A stretch of 64,000 nt of DNA from Methylobacterium sp. Leaf123 (lineage in GTDB: Bacteria > Pseudomonadota > Alphaproteobacteria > Rhizobiales > Beijerinckiaceae), in NCBI RefSeq assembly GCF_001423405.1, contig NZ_LMNS01000001.1:62500-126499 (forward strand), given 5' to 3'. A program made the translations under genes and the position numbers. The stretch's first letter is position 1; each line of letters opens with the position of its first letter. This document shows positions 34,536 through 44,508 of the stretch, one piece after another. Under the pieces are notes generated by a model, which saw only the letters and a program-made list of their open reading frames with translations, was not told where the DNA came from and did not search any database.

Positions 34536-35911
34536 TATCCGCGAACCTTCTCGCTGGAACTTCTCGCCCACCACGGCTCCGGATCGATAGAGCCGCCGTC
34601 TTTCCTGAACTCGACGTACAGGACGGGATCAATCCGATCATCGTCCTTCTGTGACGCAGCCTGCGTCACGTTCGACGGCGTGCTTGCCGGGGTGCCGCTG
34701 CCCTCGCCCATCACGGCCACCGGTTCGCCCGCCAGTACGAACTGGCCGACCTCGACGTTGATCTGATCCATCCCCGCGAGCAACAGATAGTAGCCGTCGC
34801 CCGCATTGATGATCAAGAGACGCCCGTAGGAGCGAAAGGGTCCGGCGAAGGAAACCCATCCGTCCGCGGGCGAGGAGACCACCGCCTTCGGCCGTGCCCG
34901 CAGCGAGATGCCGCGGGTGGTCCCGCCCTGGCCGTCGGGTTGGTTGAAGCCGCGCAGCAGGGGGCCGCTCACCGGCCTGGGCAGATCGCCGCGGGCCTCG
35001 GCGAACTTCACCTTGGGCGCGAGCCGCGCCGGATCGCGGGCGCCGGCCGCCGCGAACTTGTCCTGGATCGCCCGCTGCTCGCGTTCGGCGGCGGCGCGGA
35101 CCTCGTCGGCGGCCCGGCGGGCGCTCGACAGCTCGCCCTCCATCCGGTCCACGAGTTCCTTGAGGGATTTGGCCTGAGTGCCGAGTTCGGCGCTCTTGCG
35201 GCGCTCGGCGGTGAGGCTGGACTCGACCTCCGCCTGCCGGCTGCGGCGGGCGGCGATCAGCGCGTCGAGGCGCTGGCGCTCGGCGGCCCAGCCCGCGAGA
35301 TCTTTTTTCAGCGCCTCGCGGTCGGCGGCGATGAGGCCGCGCACCCGCACCAGTTCGGTGAGGTCGCCGGCCAGGGTGTCCGCCTCGCCGCGTAGCTCCG
35401 GCACCACGGCGCCGAGCATCATCGAGGTGCGGATCGCCGCGAGCACATCTTCCGGGCGCACCAGCACGGCGGGCGGCGGGCGCCGGCCCATGCGCTGGAG
35501 CGCGGCCAGGATCTCGGCGATGACCGCACGGCGCGCCTCCAGCGACTTGCGGATCGCCGCGTCGCTGTCGGTGAGCGCGCGCAGGCGCTCCTCCAGCCGG
35601 TTCATCCGATCTTCGGTCGCCTGGGCTTGGCGTCCGGCATCGAGCAGGGCGGTGCTGAGCTTGGTCCGGTCGGAGCCGATCGCGGCGATCTCGGCTTCCA
35701 GCGCCGCGCGGTTGCCGCTGCTGGCCGCCAGCGCATCCTCGATCTGCTTGAGGTTCTGGGCGCGACGGTCGCGCTCCTCCTGCGTGCGCCGCATCGCCTC
35801 CGGATCGGGCGTCGTCTGCGCGAGCACGGGCAGGACGAACCCGCCCGCGAGGCAGGCGAGGGCGGTCAGGATCGTCGCGGGCCGGGCGTGCGCCGTCACC
35901 TTGGATCTCAT
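34535..35911 (-). CDS. envC: Murein hydrolase activator EnvC-like protein
   Basis: A 458-residue exported protein: signal peptide about 1-31, long coiled-coil region about 35-330 (RRAQNLKQIEDALAASSGN and repeats of acidic/basic heptads) and a C-terminal LytM-like domain (about 350-455). In active M23 peptidases the domain needs an HxH motif; here the positions read GRLLIINAGDGYYLLLAGMD, without those histidines, so it is the degenerate, activator form, as in EnvC/NlpD. It should switch on amidases during septal splitting. Its start shares ATGA with the rlmH stop and its end shares TAATG with ctpA, so it is part of a tight rlmH-envC-ctpA unit. Confidence 0.92.
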   Translation of the reverse strand: MRSKVTAHARPATILTALACLAGGFVLPVLAQTTPDPEAMRRTQEERDRRAQNLKQIEDALAASSGNRAALEAEIAAIGSDRTKLSTALLDAGRQAQATEDRMNRLEERLRALTDSDAAIRKSLEARRAVIAEILAALQRMGRRPPPAVLVRPEDVLAAIRTSMMLGAVVPELRGEADTLAGDLTELVRVRGLIAADREALKKDLAGWAAERQRLDALIAARRSRQAEVESSLTAERRKSAELGTQAKSLKELVDRMEGELSSARRAADEVRAAAEREQRAIQDKFAAAGARDPARLAPKVKFAEARGDLPRPVSGPLLRGFNQPDGQGGTTRGISLRARPKAVVSSPADGWVSFAGPFRSYGRLLIINAGDGYYLLLAGMDQINVEVGQFVLAGEPVAVMGEGSGTPASTPSNVTQAASQKDDDRIDPVLYVEFRKDGGSIDPEPWWARSSSEKVRG

Positions 35912-36405
35912 GCCTCGGGATCGCCCCGGTGATAGGGGTGTCCGGCCAGGATGGTCAGCGCCCGGTAGACCTGTTCGAGGGCGAGCACGCGCACCAGACC
36001 GTGCGGCAGTGTCGCCGCTCCGAAGGCGAGAATATGGTCGGCGCGTCCGCGCACGGTCTCGTGAAGGCCGTCCGCCCCGCCGATGACGAGGACGAGGCTG
36101 CCCCGCCCCGCATCGCGCCACGCCCCGATCTTGTCCGCGATGCGCTCGCTCGGCCAGTCGGAGCGGCCGCGCTCGTCGCAGGCGATCACCGCCGCATCCG
36201 CCGGCACGAGGGCGAGGATCGCCGCCGCCTCCTCGGCGATGCGGTCGGCCGAACGGCGCGCCCGCGATTCAGGGATTTCGGTGAGGTCGCAGGCGGTGAC
36301 GCCGAGGCCCTTGCCGAGCGCGACCGCGCGCTCGCGGTAACGGGCGGCGAGATCCCGCTCCGGCCCGTTCTTCAGGCGTCCGATGGCGACGACGAGCAGG
36401 CGCAA
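35908..36405 (-). CDS. rlmH: 23S rRNA (pseudouridine1915-N3)-methyltransferase RlmH
   Basis: A 165-residue SPOUT-class methyltransferase that methylates pseudouridine 1915 of helix 69 in 23S rRNA. The signature LVLVIGGADGLHETVRGRAD and its knot-forming tail ILAFGAATLPHGLVRVLALE, followed by EQVYRALTILAGHPYHRGDP, are almost family-invariant. It is first in the rlmH-envC-ctpA run and is divergent from the MFS gene (271 bases apart). rsfS and nadD, the usual upstream partners, are absent here. Confidence 0.95.
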   Translation of the reverse strand: MRLLVVAIGRLKNGPERDLAARYRERAVALGKGLGVTACDLTEIPESRARRSADRIAEEAAAILALVPADAAVIACDERGRSDWPSERIADKIGAWRDAGRGSLVLVIGGADGLHETVRGRADHILAFGAATLPHGLVRVLALEQVYRALTILAGHPYHRGDPEA

Positions 36406-36675
36406 GGGGCGTGAACGATCCCGGAAGCGAAGTAAGGAGGCGCGATAGCACGATCACGCCCGCGACGGGGAGCCGATCGTACCGGAAAACGTCGTCGGCA
36501 ATGCAGGCACGCTCGGCCCGAGCGCCGAGCGGCCGGCGCCATGAGTACCAAGGCGCGCCGCCGCCCGGTTGGCGGCACGGCGGCGGCGACCTACCTGCCG
36601 CCCTCAACCACGCCTTTGGCCCGGAGCCGGCCTTCCGCCGCGCCCACCCGTCCGGGATCTCACGACAGGATCACG

Positions 36676-37986
36676 ATGCACTCGCCCGCAAGCGCCGCGC
36701 CGACGCGCCTCGACCGCAAGGCCGTGGGAGCGGTCGTGCTCGGCAACGCCCTCGAATTCTACGACTTCACGATCTACGCCTTCTTCGCCAAGTCGATCGG
36801 CGCGACCTTCTTTCCCTCGGACAGCCCGACCGACAGCCTGCTCGCCTCGCTCGCCCTGTTCGGGATCGGCTACGTCATGCGCCCCGTGGGCGGCGTGCTG
36901 ATCGGCGCCTTTGCCGACCGGGCCGGGCGCAAGCCGGCCATGCTCATCACCATCGCGCTGATGGCGGTCGGCATGCTGATGCTGGCGGCCTGCCCCGGCA
37001 CGGCGGTCCTCGGCGTCTGGGCACAAGTGATCGTGATCGCCGGGCGGCTGATCCAGGGGCTGGCGCTCGGTGGCGAAGTCGGCCCCTCCACCGCCTACCT
37101 GATCGAGGCGGCTCCGGCGCGGCATCGCGGCTTCGTCGCGAGTTGGCAGATCGCGAGCCAGGGCTGTGCGGCCCTGTTCGCCGGCCTGTTCGCCACCGTG
37201 TTGACCCTCGTGCTCGGCGATGCGGCCATGGCGGATTGGGGCTGGCGGCTGATGTTCGGCCTCGGCCTCCTCGTCGTGCCGGTCGGCCTCGTGATCCGCA
37301 GCCACCTGCCGGAGACGGCGGGCGAGGTGCATGATCCCGCCGCCGCCGCTTCGACCGGTGCGGTGCTCGGCCGGCTGCTACGCCAGCACGGGCGGATGCT
37401 CGGGCTGACCTTCCTCGTCATCGCCGCCTCGACCGTCTCGAATGCGGTGGGCACCAACATGCCGGTCTTTGCCGGGGCGACGCTCGGCCTCTCGGAGATG
37501 GCGGCCAACGCCGTGCCGATCGCGCTGGGGCTGGCCTCCGTGATCTTCCCGCTCCTCGGCGGCTGGCTCGCCGACCGGTTCGGGCGCAAGCCGGTGATGA
37601 TCTGGCCGCGGGCGCTGATCCTCGTGCTCGCCGTGCCGGCCTTCCTGTGGATGCTGCAGGCACCGAGCGCGCTCAGCGTCTACGCCGTGACCTTCCTGCT
37701 CTCGGCCCTGTCCTCGATCAACGCGGCGGCGATCATCGTCGCCATCCCCGAAGCCCTGCCGCGGGCCGTGCGCAGCGCCGGGCTGTCGATCGTCTATGCG
37801 CTCTCCGTCTCGATCTTCGGCGGCAGCACGAACTACGTCGTGAACTGGCTGATCGCCACGACCGGCGACCGGATGGCGCCGGCCTATTACCTCGCCGCCT
37901 TCAGCCTCGTTGGCACGGTCGCCGCCCTGCTGCTGCCGGAGACGCGCGGCCGCGACATCCATGTCGACACCGCGACGCGAAGGTGA
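36676..37986 (+). CDS. MFS transporter, metabolite:proton symporter (MHS) type
   Basis: A 436-residue transporter with 12 predicted helices. The first loop shows the major-facilitator motif GAFADRAGRKPAML (G-x-x-x-D-R-x-G-R-K), repeated as GGWLADRFGRKPVM between helices 8 and 9; LGNALEFYDFTIYAFFAKSI in helix 1 and GLALGGEVGPSTAYLIEAAPARHRG mark the metabolite:H+ symporter (MHS) subfamily, whose members import citrate, proline, betaine, ketoglutarate or similar. The substrate cannot be predicted. The start is ATG 36676 (AGGA upstream); a frame back to 36541 shows no helix and is Pro/Arg-rich. Confidence 0.9.
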   Translation: MHSPASAAPTRLDRKAVGAVVLGNALEFYDFTIYAFFAKSIGATFFPSDSPTDSLLASLALFGIGYVMRPVGGVLIGAFADRAGRKPAMLITIALMAVGMLMLAACPGTAVLGVWAQVIVIAGRLIQGLALGGEVGPSTAYLIEAAPARHRGFVASWQIASQGCAALFAGLFATVLTLVLGDAAMADWGWRLMFGLGLLVVPVGLVIRSHLPETAGEVHDPAAAASTGAVLGRLLRQHGRMLGLTFLVIAASTVSNAVGTNMPVFAGATLGLSEMAANAVPIALGLASVIFPLLGGWLADRFGRKPVMIWPRALILVLAVPAFLWMLQAPSALSVYAVTFLLSALSSINAAAIIVAIPEALPRAVRSAGLSIVYALSVSIFGGSTNYVVNWLIATTGDRMAPAYYLAAFSLVGTVAALLLPETRGRDIHVDTATRR

Positions 37987-38262
37987 ACTCCGGCGGCGTG
38001 TCCGCGCCGAGGGGCCAGCTTTCGCGAGATGGAAGGGACCGAATTGGATTCACCCATCCAAGACGATCCGCGGAAACGGGAGCGCCGTCCTGCGTCTCGG
38101 GCCGAAAGCGGTCGCATTCGCGGCCAGCGCCTTCCTTCGTCAATGCCGGCGGAGCCGAACACTGAGTATTCCGACGCAATGAATCCTTAGGAAAAATAAG
38201 ACCTAGTGCATCCTGGGGAGAAGACGCACGCACGGCGTGTTCGCGGCCCGGTGTTCGGTAAG

Positions 38263-40218
38263 ATGAAAATGAATTTTTTTCACGGACGCCGAGAACTTCT
38301 GAGCGGCATCGTACCGAGCTATACGGACCCCGAAGCCTGCAACCGCCAGCTCGTCGAGCTGCAACGCCAGATCCCGTCGCTCTATGCGCTGCTTTCCGCC
38401 AATGCCTGCGCCCTCGCGTTCACGCATTACGCTTTTGCGCCGGCTTGGCTGACCGTCGCGCTCCCCGGCACAATGATCGGCCTGTGCGCGGTGCGGGCCG
38501 TGCATTGGTGGCGTCTTCGGCCGCAGGCGATCTCCGGAGACGAGGCCTTCAAGCGGCTGCGCGCCACCAGCCTCCTCACCGTTCTGTTCTCGGCGCTCTT
38601 CGTAGGCTGGGCGATGAAGCTCAACGCCTATGGCGGCCCGTTCGAGCAGGGCCACGTCGCAATCTTCATCGCGATCACCGTCATCGGCTGCATCTTCTGC
38701 CTGACGCATCTGCCGGCCGCGGCGCTCCTCGTGACCGTCATCGTCATGGGCAGCTTCCTGACGCACTGCCTGACGAGCAGCAACAGCGTCTTCATCGCGA
38801 TCGCGCTGAACACCGCCTTCGTCACGGTGGTGATGGTGCGCATCCTCACCAACAACTTCCTGGCCTTCCTGCAACTGGTCGCGTCCAAGGCCGAGGCGCA
38901 GCGGCTCGGCGCGGAGAACCAGCGCCTCGCACATACCGACAGCCTCACCGGGCTGCCCAACCGGCGCTATTTCTTCCAGCGCCTCGATGCGCTGATCGCC
39001 GCCTCGGCCGGCAGAAATGCTGCTTTCGCCCTCGCGATCTTCGATCTCGACCGCTTCAAGCCGATCAACGACACGTTCGGCCATACCGCCGGAGACCGGG
39101 TACTGGAGGAGACCGGGCGCCGTCTCGAAACCTTCGCCGCGGACGGCGTGACGATCGCCCGTCTGGGCGGCGACGAGTTCGGCGTGCTGATCCACTCGGC
39201 CGAGTGCGCGGCCGCCGCCGTCGAGCTCTGCAACCGCATCTGTACGGCGCTGCACACCCCGATTTCGCTGGGCGAGACGCAGGTCGTGCCGGGATGCTCG
39301 GGCGGCTTAGCGCTCTATCCCAGCGCAGGCCGGGCCGCGGATGCGCTGTTCGACCGGGCCGATTATGCGCTCTACCATTCCAAGGAGCGCAGGCGCGGGA
39401 CCACGACCCTGTTCTCGCAGGAGCATGAGGACGCGATCCGGGCTGAGCGCGCGGTGGAGACCGCCCTCCAGAGCGCCGATCTCGCCGCCGAGATGGAGAT
39501 GCATTACCAGCCGATCCTCGACACGGTGACGGATCGCATCACCACGGTCGAGGCGCTGGCCCGCTGGACCAGCCCCAAGCTCGGGCGTGTGCCGCCCGAC
39601 CGTTTCATCGCCGTGGCGGAGCGCTGCGGGATGATCCACTCGGTCACCCTGCTTCTCCTGCGCAAGGCGCTGGCCGACGCGGCCCGGCTCCCGGACGACA
39701 TCGGCCTGTCGTTCAACCTCTCGTCGCACGACCTCGCCTCGCCCGAGACGGTCATCGCGATCCTCGCCGCGGTCCGGCAGAGCGGGCTCGATCCCCGGCG
39801 GATCACGCTGGAACTGACGGAGACCGCGCTGATGCGCGACTTCGAGGGGGCACAGAAGGCGATCACGCTCCTGCGTGCCCTCGGCATCAAGATCGCGCTG
39901 GACGATTTCGGGACGGGGTATTCGAGCCTGAACTACGTCCACCGCCTGCCGCTGGACCGGATCAAGATCGACCGCGGCTTCATGGCCGATGTCGAATCCG
40001 ACCTCGGACGCAGCGTCGTGATCACCATCCTCGATCTCTGCCAGAATCTCGGGCTGGACGGCATCGCCGAGGGGATCGAGACCACCGAGCAACTGAGCGC
40101 CGTGCGCCGCCACGGCTGTCGCTACGTTCAGGGCTACCTGATCGGCATGCCGAAGCCGATGACGGAGCTGCTCAGCGTTTTTCGCGGCGTGGCAGAGGCC
40201 GAGCCGGTCTCCGCCTGA
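38263..40218 (+). CDS. Membrane diguanylate cyclase/phosphodiesterase (GGDEF-EAL)
   Basis: A 651-residue c-di-GMP enzyme: about 25 soluble residues, a six-helix membrane region (about 40-215), a GGDEF domain with intact LGGDEFGVL at 301-309, and an EAL domain with VEALARW at about 429-435, ALDDFGTGYSSL at 545-556, and GLDGIAEGIET. Both domains retain the active-site residues, so it could make or break c-di-GMP, with the EAL part more often dominant in such tandem proteins. HYQPILD, which begins the EAL domain, is present too. The PilZ protein at 4671-5294 is a possible target. The start is uncertain (ATG 38263, ATG 38269 or GTG 38206); no strong ribosome site precedes any of them. Confidence 0.9.
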   Translation: MKMNFFHGRRELLSGIVPSYTDPEACNRQLVELQRQIPSLYALLSANACALAFTHYAFAPAWLTVALPGTMIGLCAVRAVHWWRLRPQAISGDEAFKRLRATSLLTVLFSALFVGWAMKLNAYGGPFEQGHVAIFIAITVIGCIFCLTHLPAAALLVTVIVMGSFLTHCLTSSNSVFIAIALNTAFVTVVMVRILTNNFLAFLQLVASKAEAQRLGAENQRLAHTDSLTGLPNRRYFFQRLDALIAASAGRNAAFALAIFDLDRFKPINDTFGHTAGDRVLEETGRRLETFAADGVTIARLGGDEFGVLIHSAECAAAAVELCNRICTALHTPISLGETQVVPGCSGGLALYPSAGRAADALFDRADYALYHSKERRRGTTTLFSQEHEDAIRAERAVETALQSADLAAEMEMHYQPILDTVTDRITTVEALARWTSPKLGRVPPDRFIAVAERCGMIHSVTLLLLRKALADAARLPDDIGLSFNLSSHDLASPETVIAILAAVRQSGLDPRRITLELTETALMRDFEGAQKAITLLRALGIKIALDDFGTGYSSLNYVHRLPLDRIKIDRGFMADVESDLGRSVVITILDLCQNLGLDGIAEGIETTEQLSAVRRHGCRYVQGYLIGMPKPMTELLSVFRGVAEAEPVSA

Positions 40219-40252
40219 ACGCGTCGGAGCGCCGCGCGCTGCCCCTGTCCGC

Positions 40253-40879
40253 CTATCGCAGCCCGTCGGGCCGGTCGCCCGCGGCCCAGGCGATCGCCTG
40301 CTCCAGGCGGTCGTTGCCCCAGAACAGCTCGCCGTCCTCGGTGAGGAAGCTCGGTGCGCCGTAGATGCCGCGGGAGCGAGCCTCCTCGCCGGCCACCTTC
40401 AGCCGGCCCTTGTTGGCTTCCGAGGCCGCCGCCTTGAGGATCTGGGTGCCGTCGAGCCCGAGCGCATCGAGGATGCGCCCCACCGCCGCCGGTTCGGCGA
40501 TGGAGCCGCCCTTGGAAAAGCTCGTCTCGAACACCGCTTTCGAGAACGGCACCAGCCAATCCTGGTCGGCGGCGTAGGTCGCCACGCGCACCGCGCTGAG
40601 CGAATTTTGCGGGAAGGGGGTGGGGCGCGTGACCGGCGGCAGCCCGAGCCGCGCGGCCTCGCGATCGAGGTCGCGCCACATGTTGCGGCCCTTGGCCGGG
40701 TAGAGGTTGAAGGGCGAGTTGGTCCACCCCTGCGTCGCGAAGATCGGCCCGAGCAGAAACGGTCGCCAGCGCAGCTCGACGTCGGCCGTCCTGGCCAGCG
40801 CTTCGATGCGCATGGCCGACAGGTAAGAGTAGGTCGAGGCGAACTCGTACCAGAATTCCAGGGTCGCTCGCCGCCGCAT
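40253..40879 (-). CDS. 2-Hydroxychromene-2-carboxylate isomerase family protein (DsbA fold)
   Basis: A 208-residue protein of the kappa-class glutathione transferase family. LEFWYEFASTYSYLSAMRIE at the N-terminus holds the catalytic Ser/Thr glutathione contact (the family's SPYSYL region, here STYSYL); WRPFLLGPIFATQGW, NPF-like and PTPFPQNSLSA blocks, and GAPSFLTEDGELFWGNDRLE near the end are typical. Relatives isomerise a naphthalene-degradation intermediate using glutathione, but many genomic copies act in general detoxification. No other aromatic-degradation gene is near. Convergent with the GGDEF-EAL gene. Confidence 0.88.
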   Translation of the reverse strand: MRRRATLEFWYEFASTYSYLSAMRIEALARTADVELRWRPFLLGPIFATQGWTNSPFNLYPAKGRNMWRDLDREAARLGLPPVTRPTPFPQNSLSAVRVATYAADQDWLVPFSKAVFETSFSKGGSIAEPAAVGRILDALGLDGTQILKAAASEANKGRLKVAGEEARSRGIYGAPSFLTEDGELFWGNDRLEQAIAWAAGDRPDGLR

Positions 40880-41053
40880 TCGTCGATTCTCCGGATCGTC
40901 TGGTCCGTCCTGCCGGTGACCCTACCACGTCTGCGGAGACGCGCCGGGGCAGGCTGGATCGCAAACGAGGCAACCGGCATCCCGCCCCGCCGGTTGCGCG
41001 CCGCGCGCCTCCGCTGTTAATCCGCCTTCACCCTGTTGCCCGAGCCCAACACC

Positions 41054-42295
41054 ATGTCCGACGCCCTCCCGAACAAATCCGTCAAGAAGGTCGTTCTCGC
41101 CTATTCCGGCGGGCTCGACACCTCAATCATCCTCAAGTGGCTTCAGACCACCTACGGCTGCGAGGTCGTGACGTTCACCGCCGATCTCGGCCAGGGCGAG
41201 GAGCTGGAGCCGGCGCGCCGCAAGGCGGAGCTGCTCGGCATCAAGCCGGAAAACATCTTCATCGAAGACCTGCGCGAGGAATTCGTCCGCGACTACGTCT
41301 TCCCGATGTTCCGCGCCAACGCGGTCTATGAGGGGATCTATCTCCTCGGTACCTCGATCGCCCGGCCGCTGATCGCCAAGAAGCAGATCGAGATCGCCGA
41401 GCGGGTCGGCGCCGATGCGGTGTGCCACGGCGCCACCGGCAAGGGGAACGATCAGGTCCGGTTCGAACTCGGCTACTACGCGCTCAAGCCCGACGTGACG
41501 GTGATCGCGCCCTGGCGTGAGTGGGATCTGCGCTCGCGCGAGCAGCTCATCGCGTTCGCCGAACAGCACCAGATCCCGATCGCCAAGGACAAGCGCGGCG
41601 AGAGCCCGTTCTCGGTCGATGCCAACCTCCTGCACGCCTCCTCCGAGGGCAAGGTGCTGGAGGATCCGGCGGTCGAGGTGCCGGATTACGTCTATTCGCG
41701 CACCCTCTCCCCCGAGGAGGCGCCGGACACGCCCACGATCGTCACCATCGGCTTCGAGCGCGGCGACGCCGTCTCCATCGACGGCGAGGCGCTCTCGCCC
41801 GCCACGCTGCTGGCCAAGCTCAATGAGCTCGGCCACGCCAACGGCATCGGCCGGCTCGATCTGGTCGAGAACCGCTTCGTCGGCATGAAGAGCCGCGGCA
41901 TGTACGAGACGCCCGGCGGCACCATCCTGTTGCCGGCCCACCGCGCCATCGAGTCGATCACGCTCGACCGCGGCGCGGCCCATCTCAAGGACCAGCTCAT
42001 GCCGCAATATGCGGAGCTGATCTATAACGGCTTCTGGTTCTCGCCGGAGCGCGAGATGCTCCAGGCGCTCATCGACAAGAGCCAGGAGAAGGTGACCGGC
42101 GAGGTGCGGCTCAAGCTCTACAAGGGCGGCGTCCACGTCATCGGCCGGACCAGCCCGCACTCGCTCTACGATCAGGACCTCGTCACCTTCGAGGAGGGCG
42201 CCGTCGCCTACGACCACCGCGACGCGGCGGGCTTCATCAAGCTCAACGCCCTGCGCCTGCGGACGCTCGCGCAGCGCAAGAAGCGCGAGGGCTGA
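41054..42295 (+). CDS. argG: Argininosuccinate synthase
   Basis: A 413-residue ArgG, which joins citrulline and aspartate using ATP in arginine synthesis. The ATP-binding [18 protein letters not shown] motif is near the N-terminus, followed by [48 protein letters not shown] and [12 protein letters not shown]. It starts at ATG 41054; an in-frame TTG at 41036 is less likely. A palindromic repeat follows 44 bases beyond the stop codon. Confidence 0.98.
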   Translation: MSDALPNKSVKKVVLAYSGGLDTSIILKWLQTTYGCEVVTFTADLGQGEELEPARRKAELLGIKPENIFIEDLREEFVRDYVFPMFRANAVYEGIYLLGTSIARPLIAKKQIEIAERVGADAVCHGATGKGNDQVRFELGYYALKPDVTVIAPWREWDLRSREQLIAFAEQHQIPIAKDKRGESPFSVDANLLHASSEGKVLEDPAVEVPDYVYSRTLSPEEAPDTPTIVTIGFERGDAVSIDGEALSPATLLAKLNELGHANGIGRLDLVENRFVGMKSRGMYETPGGTILLPAHRAIESITLDRGAAHLKDQLMPQYAELIYNGFWFSPEREMLQALIDKSQEKVTGEVRLKLYKGGVHVIGRTSPHSLYDQDLVTFEEGAVAYDHRDAAGFIKLNALRLRTLAQRKKREG

Positions 42296-42339
42296 GCCTC
42301 GGCTTCAGCGCCTGTTCGCTTCGCTTCTCCGAGACGTTT

Positions 42340-42453
42340 CCTCATCCTGAGGTGCCGCGGAGCGGCCTCGAAGGAGGGCTCCAGGAATCGCGGCGGCCTC
42401 TGGAGGTCTCCTTCGAGGCGCCTTGCTAAGGCAAGGCGCACCTCAGGATGAGG
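42340..42453. repeat. Dispersed palindromic repeat, copy 2
   Basis: A 114-base element with the same ends as copy 1 (CCTCATCCTGAGGTGC and GCACCTCAGGATGAGG). Interior differs: it contains CCTCGAAGGAGG/CTCCTTCGAGG and a CCTTGCTAAGGCAAGG hairpin. It lies between argG and the convergent DUF4424 gene and could end transcription from either side. Confidence 0.88.
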
Positions 42454-42497
42454 GGGAGGGGTCGGATAACGCGCTGACGTTAGGGTCGAAGTGGATC

Positions 42498-43493
42498 TCA
42501 GCGATCCCCCAGGAAGGCGGGATCGTTCGAGACGAGCAGCACGCGCAGGTTGGAATCCGGGACGTAGTCGCGGGCTTCCCAGACGAAGGTGGTCGGACCC
42601 GTCTTGCGCACGCCCTGGCGGCAGAAGCTGACCAGGGCGTCCGCACGGCCCTTGTCCACCGTCAGGGTGAAGCGGCCGATGCGCCCGGCCCAGTTGCGGG
42701 CCGTGGTCACGATGTAGGGCACCTCGAAGGCGCGGGTGTAGCCCTCGGGCGTCGCCGCCGCGAGGCGCCGGATGCCCGCCAATCCGGCTTCGTCGAGGCA
42801 GTAGCGCGCCCGGAAGTCGCGCGCCGCGGCGTCCTTGGGCGAGAGGAAGTGGTTGCCGGTCACGGGCACGTAGCTGTGGGAGATGCGCAGCTCCGCATCC
42901 GCCGGAAACACCTGCTCCCAGTGGAATTTGGCCTCGCTGCGCCACTGCGCGCCGGCGTCAGACGTCGCATCGGACAACAGGTCGGCCTTGTGCAGGGCCT
43001 CGAGGTCGGCCGGCGAGAGCCGCTTGAGCGCCGTCTCCAGTTCGTCGCGCCGCAGCGGATTGATCGGAAGCCCCTGCCGCTTGAGGCGCTCCGTGATCTC
43101 CTGCGTGCCGTGGAAGGCGCGCTCTTCCAGGGCCGGCTCGATCGTTCGGCCGTCGGCCTTGACCGTGAAGCCGACGAAGTTGGCGCTGCCCCGAACCGGG
43201 AGCGAGAGGGCGCTGAGCGAGAGTTCGGCCCCGTCGATGGGCGGCAGCGGGAAGGTGAGGCGCAGGGTGCGCGGCGCCTTCGAGCGGTTGCGGAAGACGT
43301 AATCGACGCCGATGCGGTCGATGGCGATGCGAAGGTCCTCGCTCGCCAGTTCGATCTCGGCATCGCGCACCAGAACGAGGCCGCCCGCGTCGAGGGTGGC
43401 CGCGCTGTCGTTCGCCCATGCCGGCGCGGCCCAGGAGGCCAGTGCCAGGATGAGAGCGCCCGGCACCGTTCCCGTGATCCAACCCCATTTCAT
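42498..43493 (-). CDS. DUF4424 family exported protein
   Basis: A 331-residue protein with a cleaved signal peptide (1-27, near AWANDS). The mature domain shows the DUF4424 pattern: an early GGLVLVRDAEIELASEDLRI, then RLTFPLPPIDGAELSLSAL, ERLKRQGLPINPLRRDELET, RISHSYVPVTGNHFL and ARNWAGRIGRFTLTVDKG. The family is periplasmic, with an immunoglobulin-like region; function is unknown. It is 86 bases downstream of the 43580-44245 gene, in the same direction. Confidence 0.85.
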   Translation of the reverse strand: MKWGWITGTVPGALILALASWAAPAWANDSAATLDAGGLVLVRDAEIELASEDLRIAIDRIGVDYVFRNRSKAPRTLRLTFPLPPIDGAELSLSALSLPVRGSANFVGFTVKADGRTIEPALEERAFHGTQEITERLKRQGLPINPLRRDELETALKRLSPADLEALHKADLLSDATSDAGAQWRSEAKFHWEQVFPADAELRISHSYVPVTGNHFLSPKDAAARDFRARYCLDEAGLAGIRRLAAATPEGYTRAFEVPYIVTTARNWAGRIGRFTLTVDKGRADALVSFCRQGVRKTGPTTFVWEARDYVPDSNLRVLLVSNDPAFLGDR

Positions 43494-43579
43494 CCGGTCT
43501 CTCCCCTTTGGGCCCGCTGCACGGCCCAACCGCTGATAGGCGGCCGGCGCAGCGATTCGCAAAGGGGGCGAGGATGCGC

Positions 43580-44245
43580 TCAGGCCGGCTCCCAGCCGAT
43601 CGTGCCCTCGGGTTGCCGGAACGGTCCCGGCCCGAGATCGCCGTAGCGCAGGAAGATCTGCATCGCCGGCTGCATCTCGCGGTGCAGGCGCTCCAGGCGG
43701 GCCTCCTGTTCGTCGGTCAGGATGGCGCGGCCTTCCGCGTCCTTTTCCGGCGGCTCGCCGAGATGGACCGCCATCTCCACCGTGTACCACGTCATGTTGC
43801 CGTAGGGGCGCTTGGGATCGACGCTCGGCACGTCGTATTCCTCGTCCCATTCGAGGCTGAAGGTCCGCAGCAACCGAAGGTGCTGGTCGGTGATCTCGAA
43901 GGTGATGTGCTCGGGCGTTTCGCCGGTGGCGTCGTCGCGGAACACGTCGAAGACGTCCCCCGGCGCGAGCTTGGCGAGCGGGTTGTGGTACTGGTAGCGG
44001 CCGGGCTTCAGCGTCGCGTTCTGCAGGAACACGGCGAGCGCATCGCCCATCGCCCGGTGCTCCTCGTCCGCGCCCTCGTCGTCGCCGGTGACGTTGAAGA
44101 TGTCGCCGTCGCGGTCGGTGCTGCCATAGGGCGCGTCCGGATGGATCATCGGCGCGCCGGTCTCCGCTCCGTTCCAGGCCACGACCATCCGCCGGATCAG
44201 CGCGATGCGCTCCAGCGTCAGGTCGAAGGTGTCCGTCTCGCTCAT
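43580..44245 (-). CDS. Conserved protein of unknown function, acidic
   Basis: A 221-residue, strongly acidic soluble protein without a signal or membrane segment; I do not recognise the family. Two similar blocks, PMIHPDAPYGSTDRDGDIFN and VPSVDPKRPYGNMTWYTVEM, about 95 residues apart, each with xPYG, suggest an internal repeat of a small domain. The sequence alternates acidic stretches and aromatic patches (TDQHLRLLRTFSLEWDEE). Starts at ATG 44245. Coding by codon pattern, length and conservation-like composition. It may be cotranscribed with the DUF4424 gene. Confidence 0.75.
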   Translation of the reverse strand: MSETDTFDLTLERIALIRRMVVAWNGAETGAPMIHPDAPYGSTDRDGDIFNVTGDDEGADEEHRAMGDALAVFLQNATLKPGRYQYHNPLAKLAPGDVFDVFRDDATGETPEHITFEITDQHLRLLRTFSLEWDEEYDVPSVDPKRPYGNMTWYTVEMAVHLGEPPEKDAEGRAILTDEQEARLERLHREMQPAMQIFLRYGDLGPGPFRQPEGTIGWEPA

Positions 44246-44508
44246 GTCGCCGGTCTGCCTCTCGCGCCCCTCGGGGCGGTTGAGGGCCCCGTCGCAACGC
44301 TCAGTGGCCCAGCGCCAGCGCGGGTGCAAGCCGTGTTGCAACTCTCTGAAGGGCCATTGTTCGAAGCCGCCCGCGCGGCTTCGCGGCGCCAAGGGTCGCG
44401 ACGAAGAGCGCCGCGCGGAGCAAAAGCCTAAGCCCGCGAAGGCTGGCGCAGGCGATTGAGGCCGGCAGTCACCAGGGTGCTCGCTGACAAGCGACAGCCC
44501 TGGACTTG

